Origin: Pachypanchax playfairii | Taxonomy: Eukaryota > Chordata > Actinopteri > Cyprinodontiformes > Aplocheilidae | NCBI GenBank assembly: GCA_006937955.1 | Contig: SSNP01000052.1 | Location: forward strand, 3,386,867-3,450,866 | Length of the DNA stretch: 64,000 bases | Direction: 5' to 3' | Shown: positions 45,188-56,328 of the stretch, one piece after another | Layout: every line of letters begins with the position of its first letter | Position numbering within the stretch: the stretch's first letter is position 1 | Program-made: the position numbers and the translations under genes | The notes under the pieces: model-generated | The model's input: only the letters and a program-made list of their open reading frames with translations | Database searches by the model: none | What the model was told of the DNA's origin: nothing

Positions 45188-47587
45188 GCACAGTACAACT
45201 AAGCTGCCAGCAGAGGACAGAATGCCCGTAGAGCACAGTACAACCGAGCTGCCAGCAGAGGGCAGTATGCCCATAGAGCACAGTACAACCAAGCTGCCAG
45301 CAGAGGGCAGTATGCCCATAGAGCACAGTTCAAACAAGGAAAAATTACATAGCAAGTGTAGATTTATTAAAAAACTTAAGAATAAATAATAAACTAAAAT
45401 TCATAACATGAAGTCAATAGCTATTCCTTTATTTTCAAAATATAATTTGCTTTATATTAACCAAACATTTCTATCAAAAGCATGAAATGAACTGTTTTCA
45501 ATTATAAAATGTAATGACTCATGTGGACAACAACAGGGAGACTCCACATGCCTAGATTTGAAATGTATGTTGTCTTGCAATTGCTCAGTTTGTCCACACA
45601 AGTGCGCAAAGTCAGTTTTACTAAGGAAGGACTAGATGAAAAGACAGTGGGCAGCAGAGCACAGTACAACCAAGCTGCCAGCAGAGGGCAGTATGCCCAT
45701 TTAGCACAGTACAACCAAGCTGCCAGCAGAGGGCAGTATGCCCGTAGAGCACAGTACAACCAGGCTACCAGCAGAGGGCAGTATGCCCGTAGAGCACAGT
45801 ACAACCAAGCTGCCAGCAGAGGGCAGTATGCCCATAGAGCACAGTTCAAACAAGGAAAAATTACATAGCAAGTGTAGATTTATTAAAAAACTTAAGAATA
45901 AATAATAAACTAAAATTCATAACATGAAGTCAAAAGCTATTCCTTTATTTTCAAAATATAATTTGCTTTATATTAACCAAACATTTCTATCAAAAGCATG
46001 AAATGAACTGTTTTCAATTATAAAATGTAATGACTCATGTGAACAACAACAGGGAGACTCCACATGCCTAGATTTGAAATGTATGTTGTCTTGCAATTGC
46101 TCAGTTTGTCCACACAAGGGCGCAAAGTCAGTTTTACTAAGGAAGGACTAGATGAAAAGACAGTTGGCAGCAGAGCACAGTACAACCAAGCTGCCAGCAG
46201 AGGACAGAATGCCCATAGAGCACAGTACAACCGAGCTGCCAGCAGAGGGCAGTATGCCCATTTAGCACAGTACAACCAAGCTGCCAGCAGAGGGCAGTAT
46301 GCCCGTAGAGCACAGTACAACCAGGCTACCAGCAGAGGGCAGTATGCCCGTAGAGCACAGTACAACCAAGCTGCCAGCAGAGGGCAGTATGCCCATAGAG
46401 CACAGTTCAAACAAGGAAAAATTACATAGCAAGTGTAGATTTATTAAAAAACTTAAGAATAAATAATAAACTAAAATTCATAACATGAAGTCAAAAGCTA
46501 TTCCTTTATTTTCAAAATATAATTTGCTTTATATTAACCAAACATTTCTATCAAAAGCATGAAATGAACTGTTTTCAATTATAAAATGTAATGACTCATG
46601 TGAACAACAACAGGGAGACTCCACATGCCTAGATTTGAAATGTATGTTGTCTTGCAATTGCTCAGTTTGTCCACACAAGGGCGCAAAGTCAGTTTTACTA
46701 AGGAAGGACTAGATGAAAAGACAGTGGGCAGCAGAGCACAGTACAACCAAGCTGCCAGCAGAGGGCAGTATGCCCATAGAGCACAGTTCAAACAAGGAAA
46801 AATTACATAGCAATTGTAGATTTATTAAAAAACTTGAGAATAAATAATAAACTAGAATTCATAACATGAAGTCAAAGGCTATTCCTTTATTTTAAAAATA
46901 TAATTTGCTTTACATTAACCAAACATTTCTATCAAAAGCATGAAATGAACTGTTTTCAATTATAAAATGTAATGACTCATGTGAACAACAACAGGGAGAC
47001 TCCACATGCCTAGATTTGAAATGTATGTTGTCTTGCAATTGCTCAGTTTGTCCACACAAGGGCGCAAAGTCAGTTTTACTAAGGAAGGACTAGATGAAAA
47101 GACAGTTGGCAGCAGAGCACAGTACAACCAAGCTGCCAGCAGAGGACAGAATGCCCATAGAGCACAGTACAACCGAGCTGCCAGCAGAGGGCAGTATGCC
47201 CATAGAGCACAGTACAACCAAGCTGCCAGCAGAGGGCAGTATGCCCATAGAGCACAGTTCAAACAAGGAAAAATTACATAGCAATTGTAGATTTATTAAA
47301 AAACTTGAGAATAAATAATAAACTAGAATTCATAACATGAAGTCAAAGGCTATTCCTTTATTTTAAAAATATAATTTGCTTTACATTAACCAAACATTTC
47401 TATCAAAAGCATGAAATGAACTGTTTTCAATTATAAAATGTAATGACTCATGTGAACAACAACAGGGAGACTCCACATGCCTAGATTTGAAATGTATGTT
47501 GTCTTGCAATTGCTCAGTTTGTCCACACAAGGGCGCAAAGTCAGTTTTACTAAGGAAGGACTAGATGAAAAGACAGTGGGCAGCAGA

Positions 47588-47874
47588 GCACAGTACAACC
47601 AAGCTGCCAGCAGAGGACAGAATGCCCGTAGAGCACAGTACAACCGAGCTGCCAGCAGAGGGCAGTATGCCCATAGAGCACAGTACAACCAAGCTGCCAG
47701 CAGAGGACAGAACGCCCGTAGAGCACAGTACAACCGAGCTGCCAGCAGAGGGTAGTATGCCCATAGAGCACAGTACAACCAAGCTGCCAGCAGAGGGCAG
47801 TATGCCCGGAGAGCACAGTACAACCAAGCTGCCAGCAGAGGGCAGTATGCCCATAGAGCACAGTTCAAACAAGG
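47588..47874 (+). repeat. CTCF-motif run 7 (6 units)
   Basis: Six units. The first and third carry the variant core CAGAGGACAGAA, which breaks the GGC of the CTCF core. One unit has GGGTAG for GGGCAG. Confidence 0.9.
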
Positions 47875-50822
47875 AAAAATTACATAGCAATTGTAGATTT
47901 ATTAAAAAACTTGAGAATAAATAATAAACTAGAATTCATAACATGAAGTCAAAGGCTATTCCTTTATTTTAAAAATATAATTTGCTTTACATTAACCAAA
48001 CATTTCTATCAAAAGCATGAAATGAACTGTTTTCAATTATAAAATGTAATGACTCATGTGAACAACAACAGGGAGACTCCACATGCCTAGATTTGAAATG
48101 TATGTTGTCTTGCAATTGCTCAGTCTGTCCACACAAGGGCGCAAAGTCAGTTTTACGAAGGAAGGACTAGATGAGAAGACAGTGAGCAGCAGAGCACAGT
48201 ACAACCAAGCTGCCAGCAGAGGGCAGTATGCCCATAGAGCACAGTACAACCAAGCTGCCAGCAGAGGGCAGTATGCCCGTAGAGCACAGTACAACCAGGC
48301 TACCAGCAGAGGGCAGTATGCCCGTAGAGCACAGTACAACCAAGCTGCCAGCAGAGGGCAGTATGCCCGTAGAGCACAGTACAAACAAGGAAAAATTATA
48401 TAGCAAGTGTAGATTTATTAAAAAACTTGAGAATAAATAATAAACTAGAATTCATAACATGAAGTCAAAGGCTATTCCTTTATTTTAAAAATATAATTTG
48501 CTTTACATTAACCAAACATTTCTATCAAAAGCATGAAATGAACTGTTTTCAATTATAAAATGTAGTTGACTCATGGAATAACTCATGTGAACAACAACAG
48601 GGAGACTCCACATGCGTAGATTTGAAATGTATGTTGTCTTGCAATTGCTCAGTTTGTCCACACAAGTGCGCAAAGTCAGTTTTACTAAGGAAGGACTAGA
48701 TGAAAAGACAGTGAGCAGCAGAGCACAGTACAACCAAGCTGCCAGCAGAGGGCAGTATGCCCGTAGAGCACAGTACAACCAAGCTGCCAGCAGAGGACAG
48801 AACGCCCGTAGAGCACAGTACAACCGAGCTGCCAGCAGAGGGCAGTATGCCCATAGAGCACAGTACAACCAAGCTGCCAGCAGAGGGCAGTATGCCCGGA
48901 GAGCACAGTACAACCAAGCTGCCAGCAGAGGGCAGTATGCCCATAGAGCACAGTTCAAACAAGGAAAAATTACATAGCAAGTGTAGATTTATTAAAAAAC
49001 TTGAGAATAAATAATAAACTAGAATTCATAACATGAAGTCAAAGGCTATTCCTTTATTTTAAAAATATAATTTGCTTTACATTAACCAAACATTTCTATC
49101 AAAAGCATGAAATGAACTGTTTTCAATTATAAAATGTAGTTGACTCATGGAATAACTCATGTGAACAACAACAGGGAGACTCCACATGCGTAGATTTGAA
49201 ATGTATGTTGTCTTGCAATTGCTCAGTCTGTCCACACAAGGGCGCAAAGTCAGTTTTACGAAGGAAGGACTAGATGAGAAGACAGTGAGCAGCAGAGCAC
49301 AGTACAACCAAGCTGCCAGCAGAGGGCAGTATGCCCGTAGAGCACAGTACAGCCAAGCTGCCTGCAGAGGGCAGTATGCCCGTAGAGCACAGTACAACCA
49401 AGCTGCCAGCAGAGGGCAGTATGCCCGGAGAGCACAGTACCACCAAGCTGCCAGCAGAGGGCAGTATGCCCAGAGAGCACAGTTCAAACAAGGAAAAATT
49501 ACATAGCAATTGTAGATTTATTAAAAAACTTGAGAATAAATAATAAACTAGAATTCATAACATGAAGTCAAAGGTTATTCCTTTATTTTAAAAATATAAT
49601 TTGCTTTACATTAACCAAACATTTCTATCAAAAGCATGAAATGAACTGTTTTCAATTATAAAATGTAATGACTCATGTGAACAACAACAGGGAGACTCCA
49701 CATGCGTAGATTTGAAATGTATGTTGTCTTGCAATTGCTCAGTCTGTCCACACAAGGGCGCAAAGTCAGTTTTACGAAGGAAGGACTAGATGAGAAGACA
49801 GTGAGCAGCAGAGCACAGTACAACCAAGCTGCCAGCAGAGGGCAGTATGCCCGTAGAGCACAGTACAGCCAAGCTGCCAGCAGAGGGCAGTATGCCCGTA
49901 GAGCACAGTACAACCAAGCTGCCAGCAGAGGGCAGTATGCCCAGAGAGCACAGTTCAAACAAGGAAAAATTACATAGCAATTGTAGATTTATTAAAAAAC
50001 TTGAGAATAAATAATAAACTAGAATTCATAACATGAAGTCAAAGGTTATTCCTTTATTTTAAAAATATAATTTGCTTTACATTAACCAAACATTTCTATC
50101 AAAAGCATGAAATGAACTGTTTTCAATTATAAAATGTAATGACTCATGTGAACAACAACAGGGAGACTCCACATGCGTAGATTTGAAATGTATGTTGTCT
50201 TGCAATTGCTCAGTCTGTCCACACAAGGGCGCAAAGTCAGTTTTACGAAGGAAGGACTAGATGAGAAGACAGTGAGCAGCAGAGCACAGTACAACCAAGC
50301 TGCCAGCAGAGGGCAGTATGCCCGTAGAGCACAGTACAGCCAAGCTGCCAGCAGAGGGCAGTATGCCCATAGAGCACAGTACAACCAAGCTGCCAGCAGA
50401 GGGCAGTATGCCCATAGAGTACAGTTCAAACAAGGAAAAATTACATAGCAAGTGTAGATTTATTAAAAAACTTGAGAATAAATAATAAACTAGAATTCAT
50501 AACATGAAGTCAAAGGCTATTCCTTTATTTTAAAAATATAATTTGCTTTACATTAACCAAACATTTCTATCAAAAGCATGAAATGAACTGTTTTCAATTA
50601 TAAAATGTAGTTGACTCATGTAATGACTCATGTGAACAACAACAGGGAGACTCCACATGCGTAGATTTGAAATGTATGTTGTCTTGCAATTGCTCAGTCT
50701 GTCCACACAAGGGCGCAAAGTCAGTTTTACGAAGGAAGGACTAGATGAGAAGACAGTGAGCAGCAGAGCACAGTACAACCAAGCTGCCAGCAGAGGGCAG
50801 TATGCCCGTAGAGCACAGTACA

Positions 50823-51770
50823 NNNNNNNNNNNNNNNNNNNNNNNNNNNNNNNNNNNNNNNNNNNNNNNNNNNNNNNNNNNNNNNNNNNNNNNNNNNNNN
50901 NNNNNNNNNNNNNNNNNNNNNNNNNNNNNNNNNNNNNNNNNNNNNNNNNNNNNNNNNNNNNNNNNNNNNNNNNNNNNNNNNNNNNNNNNNNNNNNNNNNN
51001 NNNNNNNNNNNNNNNNNNNNNNNNNNNNNNNNNNNNNNNNNNNNNNNNNNNNNNNNNNNNNNNNNNNNNNNNNNNNNNNNNNNNNNNNNNNNNNNNNNNN
51101 NNNNNNNNNNNNNNNNNNNNNNNNNNNNNNNNNNNNNNNNNNNNNNNNNNNNNNNNNNNNNNNNNNNNNNNNNNNNNNNNNNNNNNNNNNNNNNNNNNNN
51201 NNNNNNNNNNNNNNNNNNNNNNNNNNNNNNNNNNNNNNNNNNNNNNNNNNNNNNNNNNNNNNNNNNNNNNNNNNNNNNNNNNNNNNNNNNNNNNNNNNNN
51301 NNNNNNNNNNNNNNNNNNNNNNNNNNNNNNNNNNNNNNNNNNNNNNNNNNNNNNNNNNNNNNNNNNNNNNNNNNNNNNNNNNNNNNNNNNNNNNNNNNNN
51401 NNNNNNNNNNNNNNNNNNNNNNNNNNNNNNNNNNNNNNNNNNNNNNNNNNNNNNNNNNNNNNNNNNNNNNNNNNNNNNNNNNNNNNNNNNNNNNNNNNNN
51501 NNNNNNNNNNNNNNNNNNNNNNNNNNNNNNNNNNNNNNNNNNNNNNNNNNNNNNNNNNNNNNNNNNNNNNNNNNNNNNNNNNNNNNNNNNNNNNNNNNNN
51601 NNNNNNNNNNNNNNNNNNNNNNNNNNNNNNNNNNNNNNNNNNNNNNNNNNNNNNNNNNNNNNNNNNNNNNNNNNNNNNNNNNNNNNNNNNNNNNNNNNNN
51701 NNNNNNNNNNNNNNNNNNNNNNNNNNNNNNNNNNNNNNNNNNNNNNNNNNNNNNNNNNNNNNNNNNNNNN
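50823..51770. other. Assembly gap (948 N)
   Basis: Unknown bases interrupt run 13 and its following spacer. The gap size may be nominal, so the copy number of the satellite is a lower bound. Confidence 1.
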
Positions 51771-53347
51771 TCAAAAGCATGAAATGAACTGTTTTCAATT
51801 ATATCATGTAATGACTCATGTGAACAACAACAGGGAGACTCCACATGCGTAGATTTGAAATGTATGTTGTCTTGCAATTGCTCAGTCTGTCCACACAAGG
51901 GCGCAAAGTCAGTTTTACGAAGGAAGGACTAGATGAGAAGACAGTGAGCAGCAGAGCACAGTACAACCAAGCTGCCAGCAGAGGGCAGTATGCCCGTAGA
52001 GCACAGTACAACCAATCTGCCAGCAGAGGGCAGTATGCCCATTCAGCACAGTACAACCAAGCTGCCAGCAGAGGGCAGTATGCCCGTAGAGCACAGTACA
52101 GCCAAGCTGCCAGCAGAGGGCAGTATGCCCATAGAGCACAGTACAACCAAGCTGCCAGCAGAGGGCAGTATGCCAAGAGAGCACAGTACAACCAAGCTGC
52201 CAGCAGAGGGCAGTATGCCCGGAGAGCACAGTACAACCAAGCTGCCAGCAGAGGACAGTATGCCCATAGAGCACAGTACAACCAAGCTGCCAGCAGAGGG
52301 CAGTATGCCCATAGAGTACAGTTCAAACAAGGAAAAATTACATAGCAAGTGTAGATTTATTAAAAAACTTGAGAATAAATAATAAACTAGAATTCATAAC
52401 ATGAAGTCAAAGGCTATTCCTTTATTTTAAAAATATAATTTGCTTTACATTAACCAAACATTTCTATCAAAAGCATGAAATGAACTGTTTTCAATTATAA
52501 AATGTAATGACTCATGTGAACAACAACAGGGAGACTCCACATGCGTAGATTTGAAATGTATGTTGTCTTGCAATTGCTCAGTCTGTCCACACAAGGGCGC
52601 AAAGTCAGTTTTACGAAGGAAGGACTAGATGAGAAGACAGTGAGCAGCAGAGCACAGTACAACCAAGCTGCCAGCAGAGGGCAGTATGCCCGTAGAGCAC
52701 AGTACAACCGAGCTGCCAGCAGAGGACAGTATGCCCATTTAGCACCGTACAACCAAGCTGCCAGCAGAGGACAGAATGCCCGTAGAGCACAGTACAACCA
52801 AGCTGCCAGCAGAGGGCAGTATGCCCATTTAGCACAGTACAACCAAGCTGCCAGCAGAGGGCAGTATGCCCGTAGAGCACAGTACAACCAAGCTGCCAGC
52901 AGAGGGCAGTATGCCCGTAGAGCACAGTACAACCAATCTGCCAGCAGAGGGCAGTATACCCATTTAGCACAGTACAACCAAGCTGCCAGCAGAGGGCAGT
53001 ATGCCCGTAGAGCACAGTACAAACAAGGAAAAATTATATAGCAAGTGTAGATTTATTAAAAAACTTAGGAATAAATAATAAACTAGAATTCATAACATGG
53101 AGTCAAAAGCTATTCCTTTATTTTAAAAATACAATTTGCTATATATTCATCAAACATTTCTATCAAAAGAATAAAATGAACTGTTTTCAATTATAAAATG
53201 TAATGACTCATGTGAACAACAACAGGGAGACTCCACATGCCTAGATTTGAAATGTATGTTGTCTTGCAATTGCTCAGTTTGTCCACACAAGGGCGCAAAG
53301 TTAGTTTTACAAAGGAAGGACTAGATGAAAAGACAGTGGGCAGCAGA

Positions 53348-53949
53348 GCACAGTACAACCAAGCTGCCAGCAGAGGACAGAATGCCCGTAGAGCACAGTA
53401 CAACCGAGCTGCCAGCAGAGGGCAGTATGCCCGGAGAGCACAGTACAACCAAGCTGCCAGCAGAGGGCAGTATGCCCATAGAGCACAGTACAACCGAGCT
53501 GCCAGCAGAGGGCAGTATGCCCGGAGAGCACAGTACAACCAAGCTGCCAGCAGAGGGCAGTATGCCCGGAGAGCACAGTACAACCAAGCTGCCAGCAGAG
53601 GACAGAATGCCCGTAGAGCACAGTACAACCGAGCTGCCAGCAGAGGGCAGTATGCCCGGAGAGCACAGTACAACCAAGCTGCCAGCAGAGGGCAGTATGC
53701 CCATAGAGCACAGTACAACCGAGCTGCCAGCAGAGGGCAGTATGCCCGGAGAGCACAGTACAACCAAGCTGCCAGCAGAGGGCAGAATGCCCGTAGAGCA
53801 CAGTACAACCGAGCTGCCAGCAGAGGGCAGTATGCCCGGAGAGCACAGTACAACCAAGCTGCCAGCAGAGGGCAGTATGCCCATAGAGCACAGTACAACC
53901 AGGCTACCAGCAGAGGGCAGTATGCCCGTAGAGCACAGTACAAACAAGG
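53348..53949 (+). repeat. CTCF-motif run 16, the longest (13 units)
   Basis: Thirteen units in a repeating order. Units 1-4, 6-9 and 10-12 follow the same variant sequence (GAATGCCC core variant, then CCGAG-type, then CATAGAG-type), so the run grew by copying segments of four to five units. Confidence 0.9.
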
Positions 53950-54442
53950 AAAAATTACATAGCAATTGTAGATTTATTAAAAAACTTGAGAATAAATAAT
54001 AAACTAGAATTCATAACATGAAGTCAAAGGCTATTCCTTTATTTTAAAAATATAATTTGCTTTACATTAACCAAACATTTCTATCAAAAGCATGAAATGA
54101 ACTGTTTTCAATTATAAAATGTAATGACTCATGTGAACAACAACAGGGAGACTCCGCATGCCTAGAATTGAAATGTATGTTGTCTTGCAATTACTCAGTC
54201 TGTCCACACAGTGGTGCGAAGTCAGTTAAAGAAACACTAGAATAAAAGAAGAAACATTTCCCCTTTGAATAAAGTTTAATTATAACAATTTGCGACAAGA
54301 GTGAGACACTGGCACAACCCACCTCCCAGCAGTGGGCAGTAGACGACTGTATGCCAGACGAGTGCAGTACAAACAAGCGGCCACCGGTGTTAAAAAGGGT
54401 GTGTGTGTTTAATCTATAGGGGCTGCGTGGACGTGTTAAAAT

Positions 54443-54903
54443 GGATTCATACTAACGCAGATCCGACATGTGGGAGACACAACTGATTCGGATGGTCGGT
54501 TGGAGTCACGCTCTGTTTTCTAACTTTCCGACGGCCACGTCGGATGACGCACGTCTGTGATTGGTCAGCCAAACAACCCAACATGATTTCGGGCACGACG
54601 TCGCTTCCCTTTAGTAAACAGCGCAAGCGTTGACAGTCTTAAAGACAAATTTGTCTGCATTAAAAGAGGTCTGAAAGGCAGCAGTGGCGATGCCAGTGGC
54701 CGTAAAGTCCCTGCTTTTTATTTGTTCCTCTCATGGTTGGAACCACACAAAAATCACCAGGAGACCTCTAAGTAAGGAACACACCTCCTGCTGTCCTGGC
54801 GGAGAATTTCTTTGCAACAGGGTTGGGGTAGTATGAGCAGAAACTGGCTCCGTCAGTACGTCGCTGTGTGGGAGCACATTTGCCTTTGCGTTAGTATGAA
54901 TCC
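54443..54903. mobile_element. MITE-like element with 17-bp perfect inverted repeats
   Basis: GGATTCATACTAACGCA at 54443-54459 is exactly the reverse complement of 54887-54903. The 461-bp interior is CpG-richer than its surroundings and has no transposase frame. Flanks (TTAAAAT and AGCTTTAG) show no clear target duplication, so the superfamily is not assigned. Confidence 0.6.
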
Positions 54904-54904
54904 A

Positions 54905-56093
54905 GCTTTAGGCGTCAGGCGCCAGGAGGGAGTGGCGGTGGGGTCGTTTTTTGGTCTCATCTGGAACACTTGTTGTTCCACATCCCCACAAGGTGCCCTC
55001 TTTCCCACACTGAGCACCTGCTCCTCACAGTGCCTGTGCACACCACTGCTCTCATGTTAATTTGACTCGTGCAGCAGCTGTCACTCAGCTGTTCGTGTGA
55101 TTGGCTCTTCAACCCTCTGGAACTGTATGGAAAATAGAATGAATGAATCAGTTGAATGTTTTAGTCTCTGGATTCAGTTTATTGGATCCTGATCTCCTGC
55201 ATCCCAGACCAGGGTCTCTGCTTCTCCTCACATTTTAAAAACACAGATCTATTATATCAATAGAAGGATCTATTTTTATCAAATGTACATGCACAGCATT
55301 TTGGTCAAAGTTTTACAGAAGGAAACTTGGTAAAAACTTACAAAACTGGAGAATGTATTTAGAAAGTAAAAGACCTCCGTGAGCAGTAAACAAAATGTGT
55401 AAAGCTTGTGGGTTTTAAGATTCACTGAGACATGAGTTCTGTGAGACAAACAGCTTGTTCTTTAAAACATTCTGAATCACATATCAGTATGACAACAAAC
55501 TAAAACTGGAAACATTCTGAAAGAGTCAAAGATTCTTCCTGTGTTTAAAACAGCTGGAAGTAATTCAGATAATAAAAGGCTAAAAGATGATAAAATGGTC
55601 TGAAGTTTTGGATCTTTTAAAAGTAAAATAATCCCAGAACACCTACATGTCAATGCTGCCACCTGGTGGACGGAAATAGAATTGTATCAGACCAAAGTTT
55701 CCAGTATGTTGCAACAAAAAAACACAAACACACGTTCAAACTGAGAACTGAAGTTACAGAAGCAAAGATTAGATTTAACTCGATATGATCTATGTGCACG
55801 TTCACATTTAGCAGCTTTCCAGAGGTCTAACAATCAGATTTACTACTAATTCATCCAATTAGTCTCTGCAGTTATTGAAGGACAAAATGTTGGAATAAAA
55901 GACTTTAAAGATCTGGGTCTTAAAACAGACTATTGGAGGAGTCCATGTTGTATTTAAACACATTCGTTGTGGGTTTGGGAGGAAATGCAAACAAAAACAC
56001 TGTGAAATCTAAATATAATATCTACAAAATGTGAATGAAGGTAATTAAGAAGAAATTAAATCAAATTAAACAATATATTTTATGATCAAATCT
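54905..56093. other. No gene recognised
   Basis: Intergenic sequence between the satellite/MITE block and the 3' end of the ALDH3 gene. Nothing conserved was seen. Confidence 0.5.
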
Positions 56094-56099
56094 TTTATT
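56094..56099 (-). terminator. Poly(A) signal of the complete ALDH3 gene
   Basis: AATAAA on the minus strand, 230 bases after the stop codon at 56329, giving a compact 3' untranslated region. Confidence 0.5.
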
Positions 56100-56328
56100 T
56101 TTGGAATAAAACGATGCAGACAGGAATCTTTCATCAAGAAATGCAAATGATTTTTAAACAAAAGAACCAACAGCAGCATCGTTTAACTGGTTGTTTAACT
56201 TTTGGTACAAAATGAACAAACAGCAAAAAGATTTTAAGTCAGAACATATAAAAAGGTGGAGTTCTGATATCTTTACAATGATGTGTGGGCGTTTCCAGTT
56301 TCCAGATGAGGAGGAGCTGGTCTGACCT

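Larger units (their letters stand above)
44186..54402 (+). repeat. Higher-order satellite: 45-bp CTCF-motif units in runs separated by a 320-bp AP-1-containing spacer
   Basis: Sixteen runs of a 45-bp unit (about 76 visible copies) alternate with a conserved spacer. The unit starts GCACAGTACAACCAA and continues GCTGCCAGCAGAGGGCAGTA. Against the vertebrate CTCF consensus YGRCCASYAGRKGGCRSYR, the segment CTGCCAGCAGAGGGCAGTA agrees at 18 of 19 positions, always on the plus strand. Runs start at 44627, 45188, 45659, 46175, 46736, 47117, 47588, 48194, 48723, 49297, 49813, 50284, 50768, 51956, 52652 and 53348, with 5, 3, 4, 5, 1, 3, 6, 4, 5, 4, 3, 3, 1+, 8, 8 and 13 units. Spacers are 318-320 or about 332 bp. 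Degenerate units flank the array at 44186-44300 and 54320-54375. CTCF occupancy is predicted, not shown. Confidence 0.93.

Noticed and set aside
44453..53999. Many repetitive open frames in the satellite (plus: RAQYNQAASRGQYAH and EHSTTKLPAEGSMPI; minus: WLYCALWAYCPLLAA)
   Set aside because: The 45-bp unit is a multiple of three, so several frames on both strands stay open together. No frame is favoured, spacers are as conserved as units, and there is no signal peptide or splice structure.
44186..54402. CRISPR-like array of repeats and spacers
   Set aside because: The context is vertebrate, the spacers are homologous to each other rather than unique, and unit sizes do not fit.
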